Source: a virus
Virus record (IMG/VR): IMGVR_UViG_3300009180_000176
Span: 1-27,780 of that record
Length of the DNA stretch: 27,780 nucleotides
Direction: 5' to 3' (one strand)
Positions 15,197 to 23,199 of the stretch are shown here, piece after piece. Numbering within the stretch: the stretch's first letter is position 1; every line of letters begins with the position of its first letter. The notes under the pieces are model-generated. The model searched no databases, had not been told where the DNA came from, and saw nothing but the letters and a program-made list of their open reading frames with translations. Both the position numbers and the translations under genes were made by a program.

Positions 15197-16309
15197 ATGG
15201 CAGGTAATAACTTTGCAACTGGTGGTCCTAAGGCCGCCGCTCGTAGCGCATCCGCTACGGGTAACGCAGTCAACGCAGGTGAACGCGAAGACTTGGCTAA
15301 CTTCATTTCGATGATTAGCCGTGATGAAACTCCCTTTATGTCTTCTATCGGTAAGACTAAAGCAACCGCTGTTTTCCACGAATGGCAAACAGACGAATTG
15401 GCTGCTCCTACATCTGCTCCTGTGGCAGAAGGCGTATCCTATTCTACACAAAACTCTAACCAAACTGCAGAACCTTTCCGTACTCGTTTGGGCAATTACA
15501 CTCAAATCAACTCTAAGACTGTTACCGTGACTGGTACTAAGCGTGCTGTTGATCAAGCTGGTGTTGCTGACGAATACGCTTATCAACTCAAGAAGCGTGG
15601 CACTGAATTGCGCCGTGATGTTGAGTTTGATTTGGTTGGTTGGAAGTCAAGCAATGGCTCTGGTACTCGTACCTTTGGTGGCTACACATCGTGGATCAAC
15701 TACACTGCTGCTACTACTACTCCTGCTACAGCATTGAACGTGTTGACTACTACTTCTGAGTACACTGCTCCTACTAACCCAGGTGCTGGTATTACTGGTA
15801 CTTTCACTACTGTTACTTCTGCTGACAAGAACTCTTTGTCTTTGTCTCACGTTGACACAGTTATGCAAGCTATCTATGAGAACGGTGGTAAGGCCACTAA
15901 ACTCATGTTGTCTCCTGCTAACCGCCGTGTATTCTCTGCTAAGGCACAGTCTGCTGGTTCTAGCTCAAGCAATGCTGGTGACGGTAACGTTCGCCGTAAC
16001 ATTGACGCTGATGGTAAACTCCGTCAGTCAGTTGAAGTCTACATGTCTGACTTCGGTGAAATCATGGTTGTTCCTAACTATGTGATGGGTATTGCTAATA
16101 CTTCCGTTTCTGGTTTGGATAACGCTGCTAACTTTACAGCGTTCGTTTATGACCCAATGTGGTTTAGCTACGCTTCATTGCGTCCTCTGCAAGAAGTTGA
16201 CCTCGGTCAGCTTGGTGACTCTATCATTGGTCAGATCGTTGAAGAAGGTACCTTGGAGTGCCGTAACCCTAAGGGCTGCGGTTTGATCTTTGGTTTGTCT
16301 GGCGCTTAA
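15197..16309 (+). CDS. Major capsid protein (SU10-like family)
   Basis: CTTAAAGGAAAAATAAA precedes the ATG. The 370-aa protein has the N-terminal signature EREDLANFISMISRDETPFM (29-48), then FHEWQTDELAAP (60-71) and AEGVSYS. These match the SU10-type major capsid family (formerly a DUF, with an HK97-like fold). Further fold-typical strands are RTRLGNYTQINSKTVTVTGT and the long helix region AYQLKKRGTELRRDVEFDLV. The C-terminal part has the FAEIM-like segment (DFGEIMVVPNYVMG), an R-PLQEVDLGQLGDSIIG strand and the EEGTLECRNPKGCG loop. It builds the icosahedral shell. It is immediately downstream of the scaffold and upstream of a strong terminator. I see no N-terminal protease-cleaved delta domain. 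Confidence 0.93.
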   Translation: MAGNNFATGGPKAAARSASATGNAVNAGEREDLANFISMISRDETPFMSSIGKTKATAVFHEWQTDELAAPTSAPVAEGVSYSTQNSNQTAEPFRTRLGNYTQINSKTVTVTGTKRAVDQAGVADEYAYQLKKRGTELRRDVEFDLVGWKSSNGSGTRTFGGYTSWINYTAATTTPATALNVLTTTSEYTAPTNPGAGITGTFTTVTSADKNSLSLSHVDTVMQAIYENGGKATKLMLSPANRRVFSAKAQSAGSSSSNAGDGNVRRNIDADGKLRQSVEVYMSDFGEIMVVPNYVMGIANTSVSGLDNAANFTAFVYDPMWFSYASLRPLQEVDLGQLGDSIIGQIVEEGTLECRNPKGCGLIFGLSGA

Positions 16310-16318
16310 TAGCTAACT

Positions 16319-16353
16319 AAAAGGGAGAGGAGAAATCCTTTCCCTTTTTATTT
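16319..16353 (+). terminator. Intrinsic terminator after the major capsid gene
   Basis: AAAAGGGAGAGGA (16319-16331) pairs with TCCTTTCCCTTTT (16336-16348) in a 13-bp stem with one G-U pair, closed by a GAAA tetraloop and followed by TTTTTATTT. This is a textbook Rho-independent terminator, ten bases after the capsid stop. It should end or attenuate the head-gene transcript. Confidence 0.88.
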
Positions 16354-16364
16354 AAAAGGAAAAT

Positions 16365-16550
16365 ATGTACACTTTAAATCAAAACACTTCTGAGCAAATT
16401 GCTAATTCTGCTTTTGAACTTGTTGTTGCTTTAACAAATCTTATTGATGCTGTTAAAACTTTAGAAATTGAAGACGAATACGTTTTAAATTCTATTGTTG
16501 ATGCTCAAGAAGTATTAGTAAACACAACTAATTACACAGTATCCAAATAA
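16365..16550 (+). CDS. Small acidic hypothetical protein, 61 aa
   Basis: TTTAAAAGGAAAAT precedes the ATG. The protein begins MYTLNQNTSEQIANSAFELV and is almost entirely helical, with Leu/Ile/Val spaced as in a small helical bundle (VVALTNLIDAVKTLEIEDEY, LNSIVDAQEVLVN). It is acidic and has no Cys or membrane segment. It is the first gene after the capsid terminator and probably needs read-through or an unseen promoter. The family is not recognised; the ribosome binding site and short spacing to the next gene support it. Confidence 0.75.
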   Translation: MYTLNQNTSEQIANSAFELVVALTNLIDAVKTLEIEDEYVLNSIVDAQEVLVNTTNYTVSK

Positions 16551-16558
16551 GGACTAAA

Positions 16559-16846
16559 ATGGAATTCCTAAGAATTACAGCTACAGACGGTACTCGTCAA
16601 TACATTCCTGACAATCACGTTCTTAATGTTGCTACTAGTACAGACACAGTTGACGCTGGCTCTAACTATTCAGCACCTAAAGTTATTCGTGGTAAGATTA
16701 CTCAGGTAAAATACTTTGATGGTGCTAACGCTACGGCTGGCGCTATTGTAGTTGCATCTACACCTGCTTTTACAGGTGCTAACACAAAGTATGAATATGG
16801 TTGTTTCACCAATGACGGTGCATTTAGCAACTATATGACTAACTAA
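16559..16846 (+). CDS. Small beta-rich virion-associated protein, 95 aa
   Basis: TAAGGACTAAA precedes the ATG. The protein begins MEFLRITATDGTRQYIPDNH. It has beta-like segments (KVIRGKITQVKYFDG, AGAIVVASTPAFTG) and no helices, Cys or membrane segments. It lies between capsid and adaptor, the typical position of small head decoration or completion proteins. No family is recognised. A decoration or stabilising role on the capsid is only inferred from position and composition. Confidence 0.78.
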   Translation: MEFLRITATDGTRQYIPDNHVLNVATSTDTVDAGSNYSAPKVIRGKITQVKYFDGANATAGAIVVASTPAFTGANTKYEYGCFTNDGAFSNYMTN

Positions 16847-16861
16847 AACAAAGAGGACACA

Positions 16862-17185
16862 ATGGGGTTTTTATCACAAGAAGACAATAAAAATAGTTTC
16901 CAAGTTAAAACAGATGAAAAAGATTTTAAGTTGGAACAAAACGTTCAAGCATACAAAGACTATGCTGCCCTTTCCCGTGAGCAAGATTCAATTGCATCTA
17001 ACGGAAGAACATATCGATCATTTGCTATCATTCCAGATATTGTAGCTATTGATATGTTAACTAAATATGGTTTGGATATTCATTCACCCGACTTTATGAG
17101 TAATCCTGCGAACCTAAGAAAATTAAAACAAGTCATTGAGTCAGATTATCCTCTACTCAAGACAAGTAATGTAAGAGCCTTATAA
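16862..17185 (+). CDS. Conserved-looking hypothetical protein, 107 aa
   Basis: AGAGGACACA precedes the ATG. The N-terminal third is charged (EDNKNSFQVKTDEKDFKLEQ). A segment then reads GRTYRSFAIIPDIVAIDMLT, followed by GLDIHSPDFMSNP and LRKLKQVIESDYPLLKTSN. The run of aromatic-Arg-x-Phe-Ala-x-Ile-Pro and a later Asp-Tyr-Pro recalls a small phage family found just after the capsid gene in several tailed phages, whose function is not established. The stop codon overlaps the ribosome binding site of the next gene, so the two are coupled. Confidence 0.8.
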   Translation: MGFLSQEDNKNSFQVKTDEKDFKLEQNVQAYKDYAALSREQDSIASNGRTYRSFAIIPDIVAIDMLTKYGLDIHSPDFMSNPANLRKLKQVIESDYPLLKTSNVRAL

Positions 17186-17197
17186 GGAGAACAACAT

Positions 17198-18109
17198 ATG
17201 GCAACACCTAAGTTTGACGCATTAGTCGCCAAAGTAAGAGACTGGTCAAATAAACCCGAAGTACAAACTATACCCGACAGCGTTATTCAGGATTGCCTAT
17301 CATACTCTGCTGATGAATGCTATCGACAATTAAGAATTCCTCCATTAGAAGCAACAACAGTTTATACAGTTACAGCTTTGGATAATACTGGAGAGAATAG
17401 TTTAGGTTTACCATTTGGTAATGCGTATACTTCTTTTGCAATACCAGAAGATTTAACACAATTTAATTATATTAGAACTCTTGCACAAGAAAATGCAGGT
17501 ACTTCTTATTCAACATTCCCTTCTAATGTTAGTAAAGTATTTAATGAAATAACAGATAAACGTACTTTCTTTGACCTTTACGGTGAAAAGTATTCAGTAT
17601 ATAACTGGATGTGGATGGATAATAAAATCTTTATTCATCCACAGTTAGCTGTAGGAGCTACTGTTGAGATACATTATTACAGGAGACTTCCTGCATTAAA
17701 TGCTACATATAGCATCGTACCAATTAACTATTTAATTGGTTTAACAGATGCAGAACAACCGTATTTAACTTTAGTAACTTCTAATGGTACTAATCTTTAT
17801 TTTTCTACTTCATCGGGTATAACTAAGTGTTTTGCAACATTAGCAGAAGCTACTGCATATAACCCTACAGTAACAACAAAAATGTATATTGGAAAAGAAG
17901 TTCCTAATTGGTTAAGAGATCAAAATGAAAGATTAGTTCTTTGGGGTGGTTTAAAAGAATTAGGTGCATATCTTTTTGATACTACTATGGAACAACGATA
18001 CGAAAAACGTTTTAACGAAACAATATTTTCTTTAAATAAAGAAGAGAAGTGGCGTAGAGCTTCTGGTGGTAACGTTCAAGTTAACTTTAACACTAATGGT
18101 TTGATTTAA
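17198..18109 (+). CDS. Head-to-tail adaptor-like protein, 303 aa
   Basis: TAAGGAGAACAACAT precedes the ATG. The N-terminus is helical (FDALVAKVRDWSNKPEVQTI, then PDSVIQDCLSYSADECYRQL) and ends in LRIPPLE. This WSN...IPDSVIQDCLSYSADECYRQLR pattern, with a Trp/Asn motif followed by a helix full of Glu/Arg/Leu, is what I recall for podovirus adaptor proteins of the SU10/gp6-like group. The middle is beta-rich (YNWMWMDNKIFIHP, VEIHYYRRLPALN). The C-terminus returns to helices (WLRDQNERLVLWGGLKELGA, YLFDTTMEQRYEKRF). Such proteins sit under the portal and join head to tail. The position after capsid and before tail-fibre genes agrees. Exact family unverified. Confidence 0.78.
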   Translation: MATPKFDALVAKVRDWSNKPEVQTIPDSVIQDCLSYSADECYRQLRIPPLEATTVYTVTALDNTGENSLGLPFGNAYTSFAIPEDLTQFNYIRTLAQENAGTSYSTFPSNVSKVFNEITDKRTFFDLYGEKYSVYNWMWMDNKIFIHPQLAVGATVEIHYYRRLPALNATYSIVPINYLIGLTDAEQPYLTLVTSNGTNLYFSTSSGITKCFATLAEATAYNPTVTTKMYIGKEVPNWLRDQNERLVLWGGLKELGAYLFDTTMEQRYEKRFNETIFSLNKEEKWRRASGGNVQVNFNTNGLI

Positions 18110-18118
18110 GGAGATAGT

Positions 18119-19930
18119 ATGGGTTACCAACAAACACCAGGAATGACTGGTAGTATCTCTGCAGGTGGAGAATACGATGATTTAAATACTACTAATTCAA
18201 ACGTATATCCAAATTTAGCTGCGGAAGATGCTGCGGCGGCGGCTATTAGTGCTGCTGATGCTTTAGCTTCTAAAAATGCTGCTGCAACGTCAGCTACTAA
18301 TGCTGCATCAAGCGCAACTACTGCATCAACCAACGCTACTACAGCGACTACTCAAGCATCTAACGCTGCTACTTCAGCTACTGCTGCACAAGCTGCTAAT
18401 ACAGCTGCTGGTGTAGCTAGAACAGGTGCTGAAGCTGCTCGTGACGCTACATATGCAACTTACGATAATTTTGATGATCGTTATTTAGGTGAAAAGACAT
18501 CTAATCCTACAGTAAACAATGATGGTGATCCTTTAATTACGGGTGCTCTTTATTTTAACAGTACTTCTAGTGTAATGCGAGTTTACACAGGTACTACTTG
18601 GATGGATATTGCTTCAGGTGGAGGCGGCGGTGGCGGCTCAGTTACTTCTGTTGGTTTGTCAGCACCTACTTTTTTATCCGTTAGTAATAGTCCAATTACT
18701 TCATATGGAACAATTGCTTTAAGTTATTCTGGTACTCCGCTTCCTGTAACTAATGGAGGAACAGGGGCTACTACTGCTTCAGGTGCTCGTAGTAACTTAG
18801 GTTTAGTCATTGGTACTGATGTGCTTGCCCCTAACGGAAGTGCAGCATCTCTTACTAGCTTCCCCACGTTTAATCAGAATACTACGGGCAATGCTGCTAA
18901 CGTAACAGGAATTGTGGCTGTTGCTAATGGCGGTACAAACGCTACATCTGCAGCAGACGCTAGAACTAATCTTGGATTAGGAACTGCTGCTGTATTAGCT
19001 GCTGGTTCTGCTTTTGGCGCTGCTACTCTAGACGCTGGTGGTACTATTCCTTTGGCTCAAATTCCTGCTTCAATTAAAGGCGGTGTAAGCTATCAAGGAA
19101 CATGGAACGCAACAACTAACACACCAACATTAACATCTGGTTCTGGCACTAAAGGCTATTATTACGTTATTAGTGTTGTTGGCTCAACAAGTTTAGATGG
19201 TATTACTGATTGGAAAATTGGTGATTGGGCTATTTTTAATGGAACTGTTTGGCAAAAAGTTGATAACACAGACGCTGTTACATCAGTAAACGGATATACA
19301 GGAACTGTTGCTCTTGCCTATTCTGATTTAGGAACTGTTCCAGTTGCTAATGGTGGAACAAATATAACAACTTACGCAACAGGTGATATTCTTTACGCTT
19401 CTGCTGCTAATACTTTATCTAAGTTAACTGCTGGTACAAACGGAAATGTTTTAACGCTGGCAAGCGGAGTACCATCTTGGGCAGCTGCAAGTGGCGGTGG
19501 TGGTACGCCCGGCGGTTCAAGCGGTCAACTCCAATACAACAACAGCAGTGCTTTTGGTGGCGTTACAAACATTACTGTTGCATCTGGGCAGACTACAGCA
19601 AGGATAGACCCACGGGTTTTTATTGGCGGGAATACAGACACAACACTAGCCCCAAACATAAGCCAGTACGATATGTACGTCTACACGGCGTTGGCTAATA
19701 ATTTATTTATTGATGTTCCAACAGGAACTCCATTAAACGGAGACAAGATAATGTTTAGATTTGCTGATAATGGAACCTCTAAGATTTTATCTTGGAACGG
19801 TATTTACAGATTAATGAACGTACCTATCCCAACATCTACTGGCGGCAGTGGAAAAATTACATACGTGGGTTGTATTTACAATTCTTTTTCTTCAACTTGG
19901 GATGTAATTGCATCCGGAACACAGATTTAA
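18119..19930 (+). CDS. Tail fibre protein with Ala-rich coiled coil, 603 aa
   Basis: TTAAGGAGATAGT precedes the ATG. The N-terminus is extended (GYQQTPGMTGSISAGGEYDD). It is followed by a long Ala/Thr/Ser/Asn coiled coil (about 34-115), typical of trimeric tail-fibre shafts. The segment DNFDDRYLGEKTSNPTVNND leads to a conserved fibre patch (GALYFNSTSSVMRVYTGTTW). A poly-Gly linker and three NGGT-type fibre repeats (about 212, 268 and 410, as in GGTGATTASGARSNLGL) follow. The C-terminal domain (about 500-603) ends with a YNSFSSTWDVIASGTQI strand common in tail-spike tips. It would bind host receptors. Base composition changes inside the last part (see findings). Confidence 0.9.
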   Translation: MGYQQTPGMTGSISAGGEYDDLNTTNSNVYPNLAAEDAAAAAISAADALASKNAAATSATNAASSATTASTNATTATTQASNAATSATAAQAANTAAGVARTGAEAARDATYATYDNFDDRYLGEKTSNPTVNNDGDPLITGALYFNSTSSVMRVYTGTTWMDIASGGGGGGGSVTSVGLSAPTFLSVSNSPITSYGTIALSYSGTPLPVTNGGTGATTASGARSNLGLVIGTDVLAPNGSAASLTSFPTFNQNTTGNAANVTGIVAVANGGTNATSAADARTNLGLGTAAVLAAGSAFGAATLDAGGTIPLAQIPASIKGGVSYQGTWNATTNTPTLTSGSGTKGYYYVISVVGSTSLDGITDWKIGDWAIFNGTVWQKVDNTDAVTSVNGYTGTVALAYSDLGTVPVANGGTNITTYATGDILYASAANTLSKLTAGTNGNVLTLASGVPSWAAASGGGGTPGGSSGQLQYNNSSAFGGVTNITVASGQTTARIDPRVFIGGNTDTTLAPNISQYDMYVYTALANNLFIDVPTGTPLNGDKIMFRFADNGTSKILSWNGIYRLMNVPIPTSTGGSGKITYVGCIYNSFSSTWDVIASGTQI

Positions 19931-19933
19931 TAT

Positions 19934-22891
19934 ATGGCAAACAGATACTGGGTTAGAAACGCCGTAGGAAACTGGAACAACACAGCAAACTGGTCTACAA
20001 GTTCAGCTGCAACTACGGGCGGCGCATCTGTTCCAACTACTGGCGATGTGGCGCTCTTTAATGCTAACGCATTAGCGGGCAACTGTACGGTAGATATAAG
20101 CCCAACGGTTCAATCCGTGAACATGACTGGATACACAGGCACGTTAACTTTTAATTCTGCTGGAAACTTTATAACTATTACAACAACGGGGACTATTTTT
20201 ACAGGAAGTACGTCCGCCACAATTGTAAGAAGTGGGTCTTCTGTAAACGGCACTAATATTCGTACTTTAGGAACTACTACCGCTACAAAAACAATAACTA
20301 CTGGAGCTGTATCCGAATCCAATGCGCTTAATTTTGATATTAGCGGCGTGGGTACATACGCCCTTGGAACTGGTTCGTTTGGAAGTTTAATAATAAACGC
20401 AACAACAACTTTTACGTCAATAACGGTGTATGGAGATTACAGGCATACCTCCCAAACCGTAGCGCCGAATTCTGGCACTATTATCACTATGCTTTCTAGC
20501 GTATCCGTAGCGGCAACAGCAATGGTTGTTGGAACAACGTACACAATTACAGGCGTGGGTACTACAGACTTTACGCTGTACGGAGCAGCAGAAAATATCC
20601 CTAATACTGTTTTTGTGGCTACAGGCTCAGGAACTGGTACAGGAACAGTAACGCCAACTAGGTTTATTACTAGCGCTTCTAATAACTTTTCTCAAATTAT
20701 TATTGGAAATGGATCAATCAGGGGTTGCGTTGCTTTAAGTTCGGTACAGGGTTTTGATGGTGGATTACAAATAGTTAGTGGATTTTTTAATAATCGTGGA
20801 TATGGTATTATAATGAATAGTGGCTCGTTTGATTATAATAATTCTTTTTCAAGAAATATAAAAATAACCCACAATCCCGCCACCGCCGTTAGTGGTGTTT
20901 ATACTATATCATCTGGTAGCGGGAGTTTTGTTGGGTCCAATTTTAATTCAACAGTAGATTTTTCTACTGCAATACTGAATTTTGTACCAGGCATTAATAA
21001 AAGCTATGTTTTTTCATACGGTATGGTGGTTGGTAGTGTGAGAATAGCCAATAATGGATTCTTAAACCCAACAGTTAATCTAGGTGGAGACAACATTACT
21101 TTTAAAACACTAGACATTTCGCAAACAGTTAGCGGAGGCTATCGTACAACAGTAACCTTTGATAGCGGTGCAAATGTGTATGTGGGAAATTTAAAAATAT
21201 ACTCAGTCCCTACTAGTATAAATATATCTAAATTAATAAAAAGTTCCTCTAGTGGAACGCCTTTTACGTTAAATAAAATTGGCGGCGGGTGCGATTATTT
21301 TCCTAATACGACTATTCAAGATTGCACGGGCGCTCCCGCAAACACTTGGTATGCAAACACTACCGTACCCGTTTTGCCTTACGTCATCCCTCCAATGCCA
21401 AGTTATAGTTACCTATTTCCTTACTATTTAGGTGTAGCAAACAATGCTGCGTTTGATTTTGGTTCGGAAAATTGGACAATTGAATTTTGGGTAAACTCCG
21501 CGTATATTGAAGATCAACAACAAGCAATTTACAATAAAACCGCGTCTATAGGGGGCCTTAGTCCAATTTATTTGTATTTATATCCTGATATAGATACAGG
21601 TCGAAACAGTCTTGGTGTTCTTGCTTCTACTGGAGGCAGTGGAACTTTTAATATTAATTTAGTAAGCAAGCTACAACTACCAAACAACCAGTGGTCGCAT
21701 ATTGCTGTAGTTAGAAACGGAACAACAATTCAAGGCTACATAAACGGGTATGCTGACCCTGCTTTACTATCTAGTAACGCCACAGGGGTAATGTTTGCAA
21801 ACACGGCAGGGGTTTCCCTTGGGTCAAGTACTATAAATGCTTATGACACTCTTTTTATAGGGTACATGTCTAACCTAAGAGTGGTTAAAGGAACTGCTGT
21901 GTATACCGGGGGTTTTACACCATCAACAACGCCGCTTACTACAACAAGCCAAGGGGTAACAGCTTCTCAGGTTTCGTTGCTAACGTGCCAATCACCAACC
22001 ATAGTTGACAACAGCCCAAATAATTTTACGATTATTAATTACGGAGCCAGACCTGTAATTTTAGCCCCATTTTCATCCCCTCCAGTACCAAGTTATTTTA
22101 ACGAGCTTTCTGCTGGTTCTTTTAGCGCCCCTGATAACGCAGCGTTTGATTTTGGTTCAGGAAACTGGACAATTGAAACTTGGGTAAAAAGAACCAGTGG
22201 TTCTGGGTTTAGCACTTATACATGGTTTTATTCTAAGGCCGCTGGTATGCTTACGGGGCAGTTAGGGCCTGTTTTATTGAGTATGGAAGATCTAGGTAAT
22301 AATGAATTTTATTTTCAAGTTAATCTTTCAAAAGACGGTAATAATTATCAATTTAGCAAAAGGTCTATTACACCAATACCGTTTAACACATGGACGCATG
22401 TAGCCATAGTTAGAAACGGAACAACAATTCAAGGCTACATAAACGGATATGCTGATCCCAGCTTAAGTGATACAGAGTTTACTGGAGCACTAGTAACAAA
22501 CACAGAACTCCCCCAAATTGGCAAAGCATATAATGGTGCTGGCGCTCTTTTTGGCGGTGCGCTATCTAACTTCAGGATTGTTAAAGGCACAGCTGTTTAC
22601 ACAAGTAACTTTACGCCAAGCACAACACCATTAACTGCAATATCAGGCACGAGCTTGTTGACTTGCCAGTCTTCAACAATAGTGGATAACAGCGCTAATG
22701 GTTTTACACTCACCCCCACTGGTACTGTTGTTGTTTCGGCCACCACTACTCCAACCCCTGCCGCTACGCCTCCAAACGTAAATGAATATCTAAACGCTTT
22801 ATATTTTGGGCAAAACGTAGACGCTGGCGGCAACACAAACATCAACTTTACTCAGTACCCCGCATTAGGCGGCTTCAACGAGTTTTTTTAA
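19934..22891 (+). CDS. Tail fibre/adhesin with two LamG-like lectin domains, 985 aa
   Basis: The ATG follows the previous stop by three bases and has no strong ribosome binding site. The N-terminus, MANRYWVRNAVGNWNNTANW followed by a VPTTGD segment, is an aromatic-rich beta head that I recall in phage virion proteins. A long beta-solenoid-like part runs to about 470. Two Concanavalin A/LamG-like domains follow. The first, at about 491-705, contains AAFDFGSENWTIEFWV, VVRNGTTIQGYINGYADP and VVKGTAVYTGGFTPSTTPL. The second, at about 720-935, contains AAFDFGSGNWTIETWV, IVRNGTTIQGYINGYADP and IVKGTAVYTSNFTPSTTPL. These domains bind sugars and suit host-surface recognition. A Pro/Thr linker near residue 935 (TTTPTPAATPPN) precedes a short tail. 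The gene directly follows another tail-fibre gene. Confidence 0.9.
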   Translation: MANRYWVRNAVGNWNNTANWSTSSAATTGGASVPTTGDVALFNANALAGNCTVDISPTVQSVNMTGYTGTLTFNSAGNFITITTTGTIFTGSTSATIVRSGSSVNGTNIRTLGTTTATKTITTGAVSESNALNFDISGVGTYALGTGSFGSLIINATTTFTSITVYGDYRHTSQTVAPNSGTIITMLSSVSVAATAMVVGTTYTITGVGTTDFTLYGAAENIPNTVFVATGSGTGTGTVTPTRFITSASNNFSQIIIGNGSIRGCVALSSVQGFDGGLQIVSGFFNNRGYGIIMNSGSFDYNNSFSRNIKITHNPATAVSGVYTISSGSGSFVGSNFNSTVDFSTAILNFVPGINKSYVFSYGMVVGSVRIANNGFLNPTVNLGGDNITFKTLDISQTVSGGYRTTVTFDSGANVYVGNLKIYSVPTSINISKLIKSSSSGTPFTLNKIGGGCDYFPNTTIQDCTGAPANTWYANTTVPVLPYVIPPMPSYSYLFPYYLGVANNAAFDFGSENWTIEFWVNSAYIEDQQQAIYNKTASIGGLSPIYLYLYPDIDTGRNSLGVLASTGGSGTFNINLVSKLQLPNNQWSHIAVVRNGTTIQGYINGYADPALLSSNATGVMFANTAGVSLGSSTINAYDTLFIGYMSNLRVVKGTAVYTGGFTPSTTPLTTTSQGVTASQVSLLTCQSPTIVDNSPNNFTIINYGARPVILAPFSSPPVPSYFNELSAGSFSAPDNAAFDFGSGNWTIETWVKRTSGSGFSTYTWFYSKAAGMLTGQLGPVLLSMEDLGNNEFYFQVNLSKDGNNYQFSKRSITPIPFNTWTHVAIVRNGTTIQGYINGYADPSLSDTEFTGALVTNTELPQIGKAYNGAGALFGGALSNFRIVKGTAVYTSNFTPSTTPLTAISGTSLLTCQSSTIVDNSANGFTLTPTGTVVVSATTTPTPAATPPNVNEYLNALYFGQNVDAGGNTNINFTQYPALGGFNEFF
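21708..22446 (+). repeat. LamG-like duplication with a 40-base identical core
   Basis: The two lectin-domain copies within the 985-aa gene are diverged overall. They nevertheless share 40 identical bases at 21708-21747 and 22407-22446, encoding the VRNGTTIQGYING strand-loop. The identity includes synonymous positions, consistent with recent gene conversion or strong constraint. The listed span covers both copies of this core. Confidence 0.85.
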
Positions 22892-22909
22892 AAGCATAGG
22901 ATATATTAA

Positions 22910-23089
22910 ATGACAACGATTGATGCAACAGAAGCACGTATTTCTTCCCACGAAGAACTCTGTGCTTTACGCTATGAGATGATTAATGCTCGGCTTAAAC
23001 GGTTAGAGAGTATTTTAATTACAGTATGTGGCGTATTGCTAACTAGCATGGGTGGGATTATCTTTACTTTTCTAAACCATGGTAAATAA
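22910..23089 (+). CDS. Small coiled-coil/TM protein, 59 aa (XhlA-like arrangement)
   Basis: ATAGGATATATTAA precedes the ATG at 22910. Residues 1-33 form an amphipathic helix (HEELCALRYEMINARLKRLE), followed by a single hydrophobic segment at about 34-56 (ILITVCGVLLTSMGGIIFTF). The layout of a short cytoplasmic helix plus one TM matches small phage membrane proteins of the XhlA/holin-accessory type and many unnamed phage proteins with HE(x)ECALRYE-like helices. It opens the membrane/lysis block before holin and endopeptidase. I infer a role in lysis or membrane anchoring; the family is not confirmed. Confidence 0.78.
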   Translation: MTTIDATEARISSHEELCALRYEMINARLKRLESILITVCGVLLTSMGGIIFTFLNHGK

Positions 23090-23091
23090 GT

Positions 23092-23199
23092 ATGAATGAA
23101 CTAGTTAACCTATTAAGATTTATAACACCTAAAATAGCTTCTGGGGTTGCTGGCCCCGGAGCTGCTGCTGAATTCTTTAAGAAGACAGTAGGTATGTAA
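23092..23199 (+). CDS. 35-aa peptide similar to the holin N-terminus
   Basis: The ORF runs from ATG 23092, three bases after the previous stop, to TAA 23197-23199, which touches the next ATG. The ribosome binding site is weak, so it is probably coupled. The product is MNELVNLLRFITPKIASGVA followed by GPGAAAEFFKKTVGM. It aligns with the start of the 151-aa holin (MNDLFNLLKGIAPTLATAVA then GPLGGAAV), sharing MN(D/E)L, NLL, I-P and AGP. It could be a truncated paralogue of the holin or a short membrane-active peptide controlling it. That it is a separate small gene rather than a chance ORF is supported by the tight junctions and the similarity. Confidence 0.65.
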   Translation: MNELVNLLRFITPKIASGVAGPGAAAEFFKKTVGM

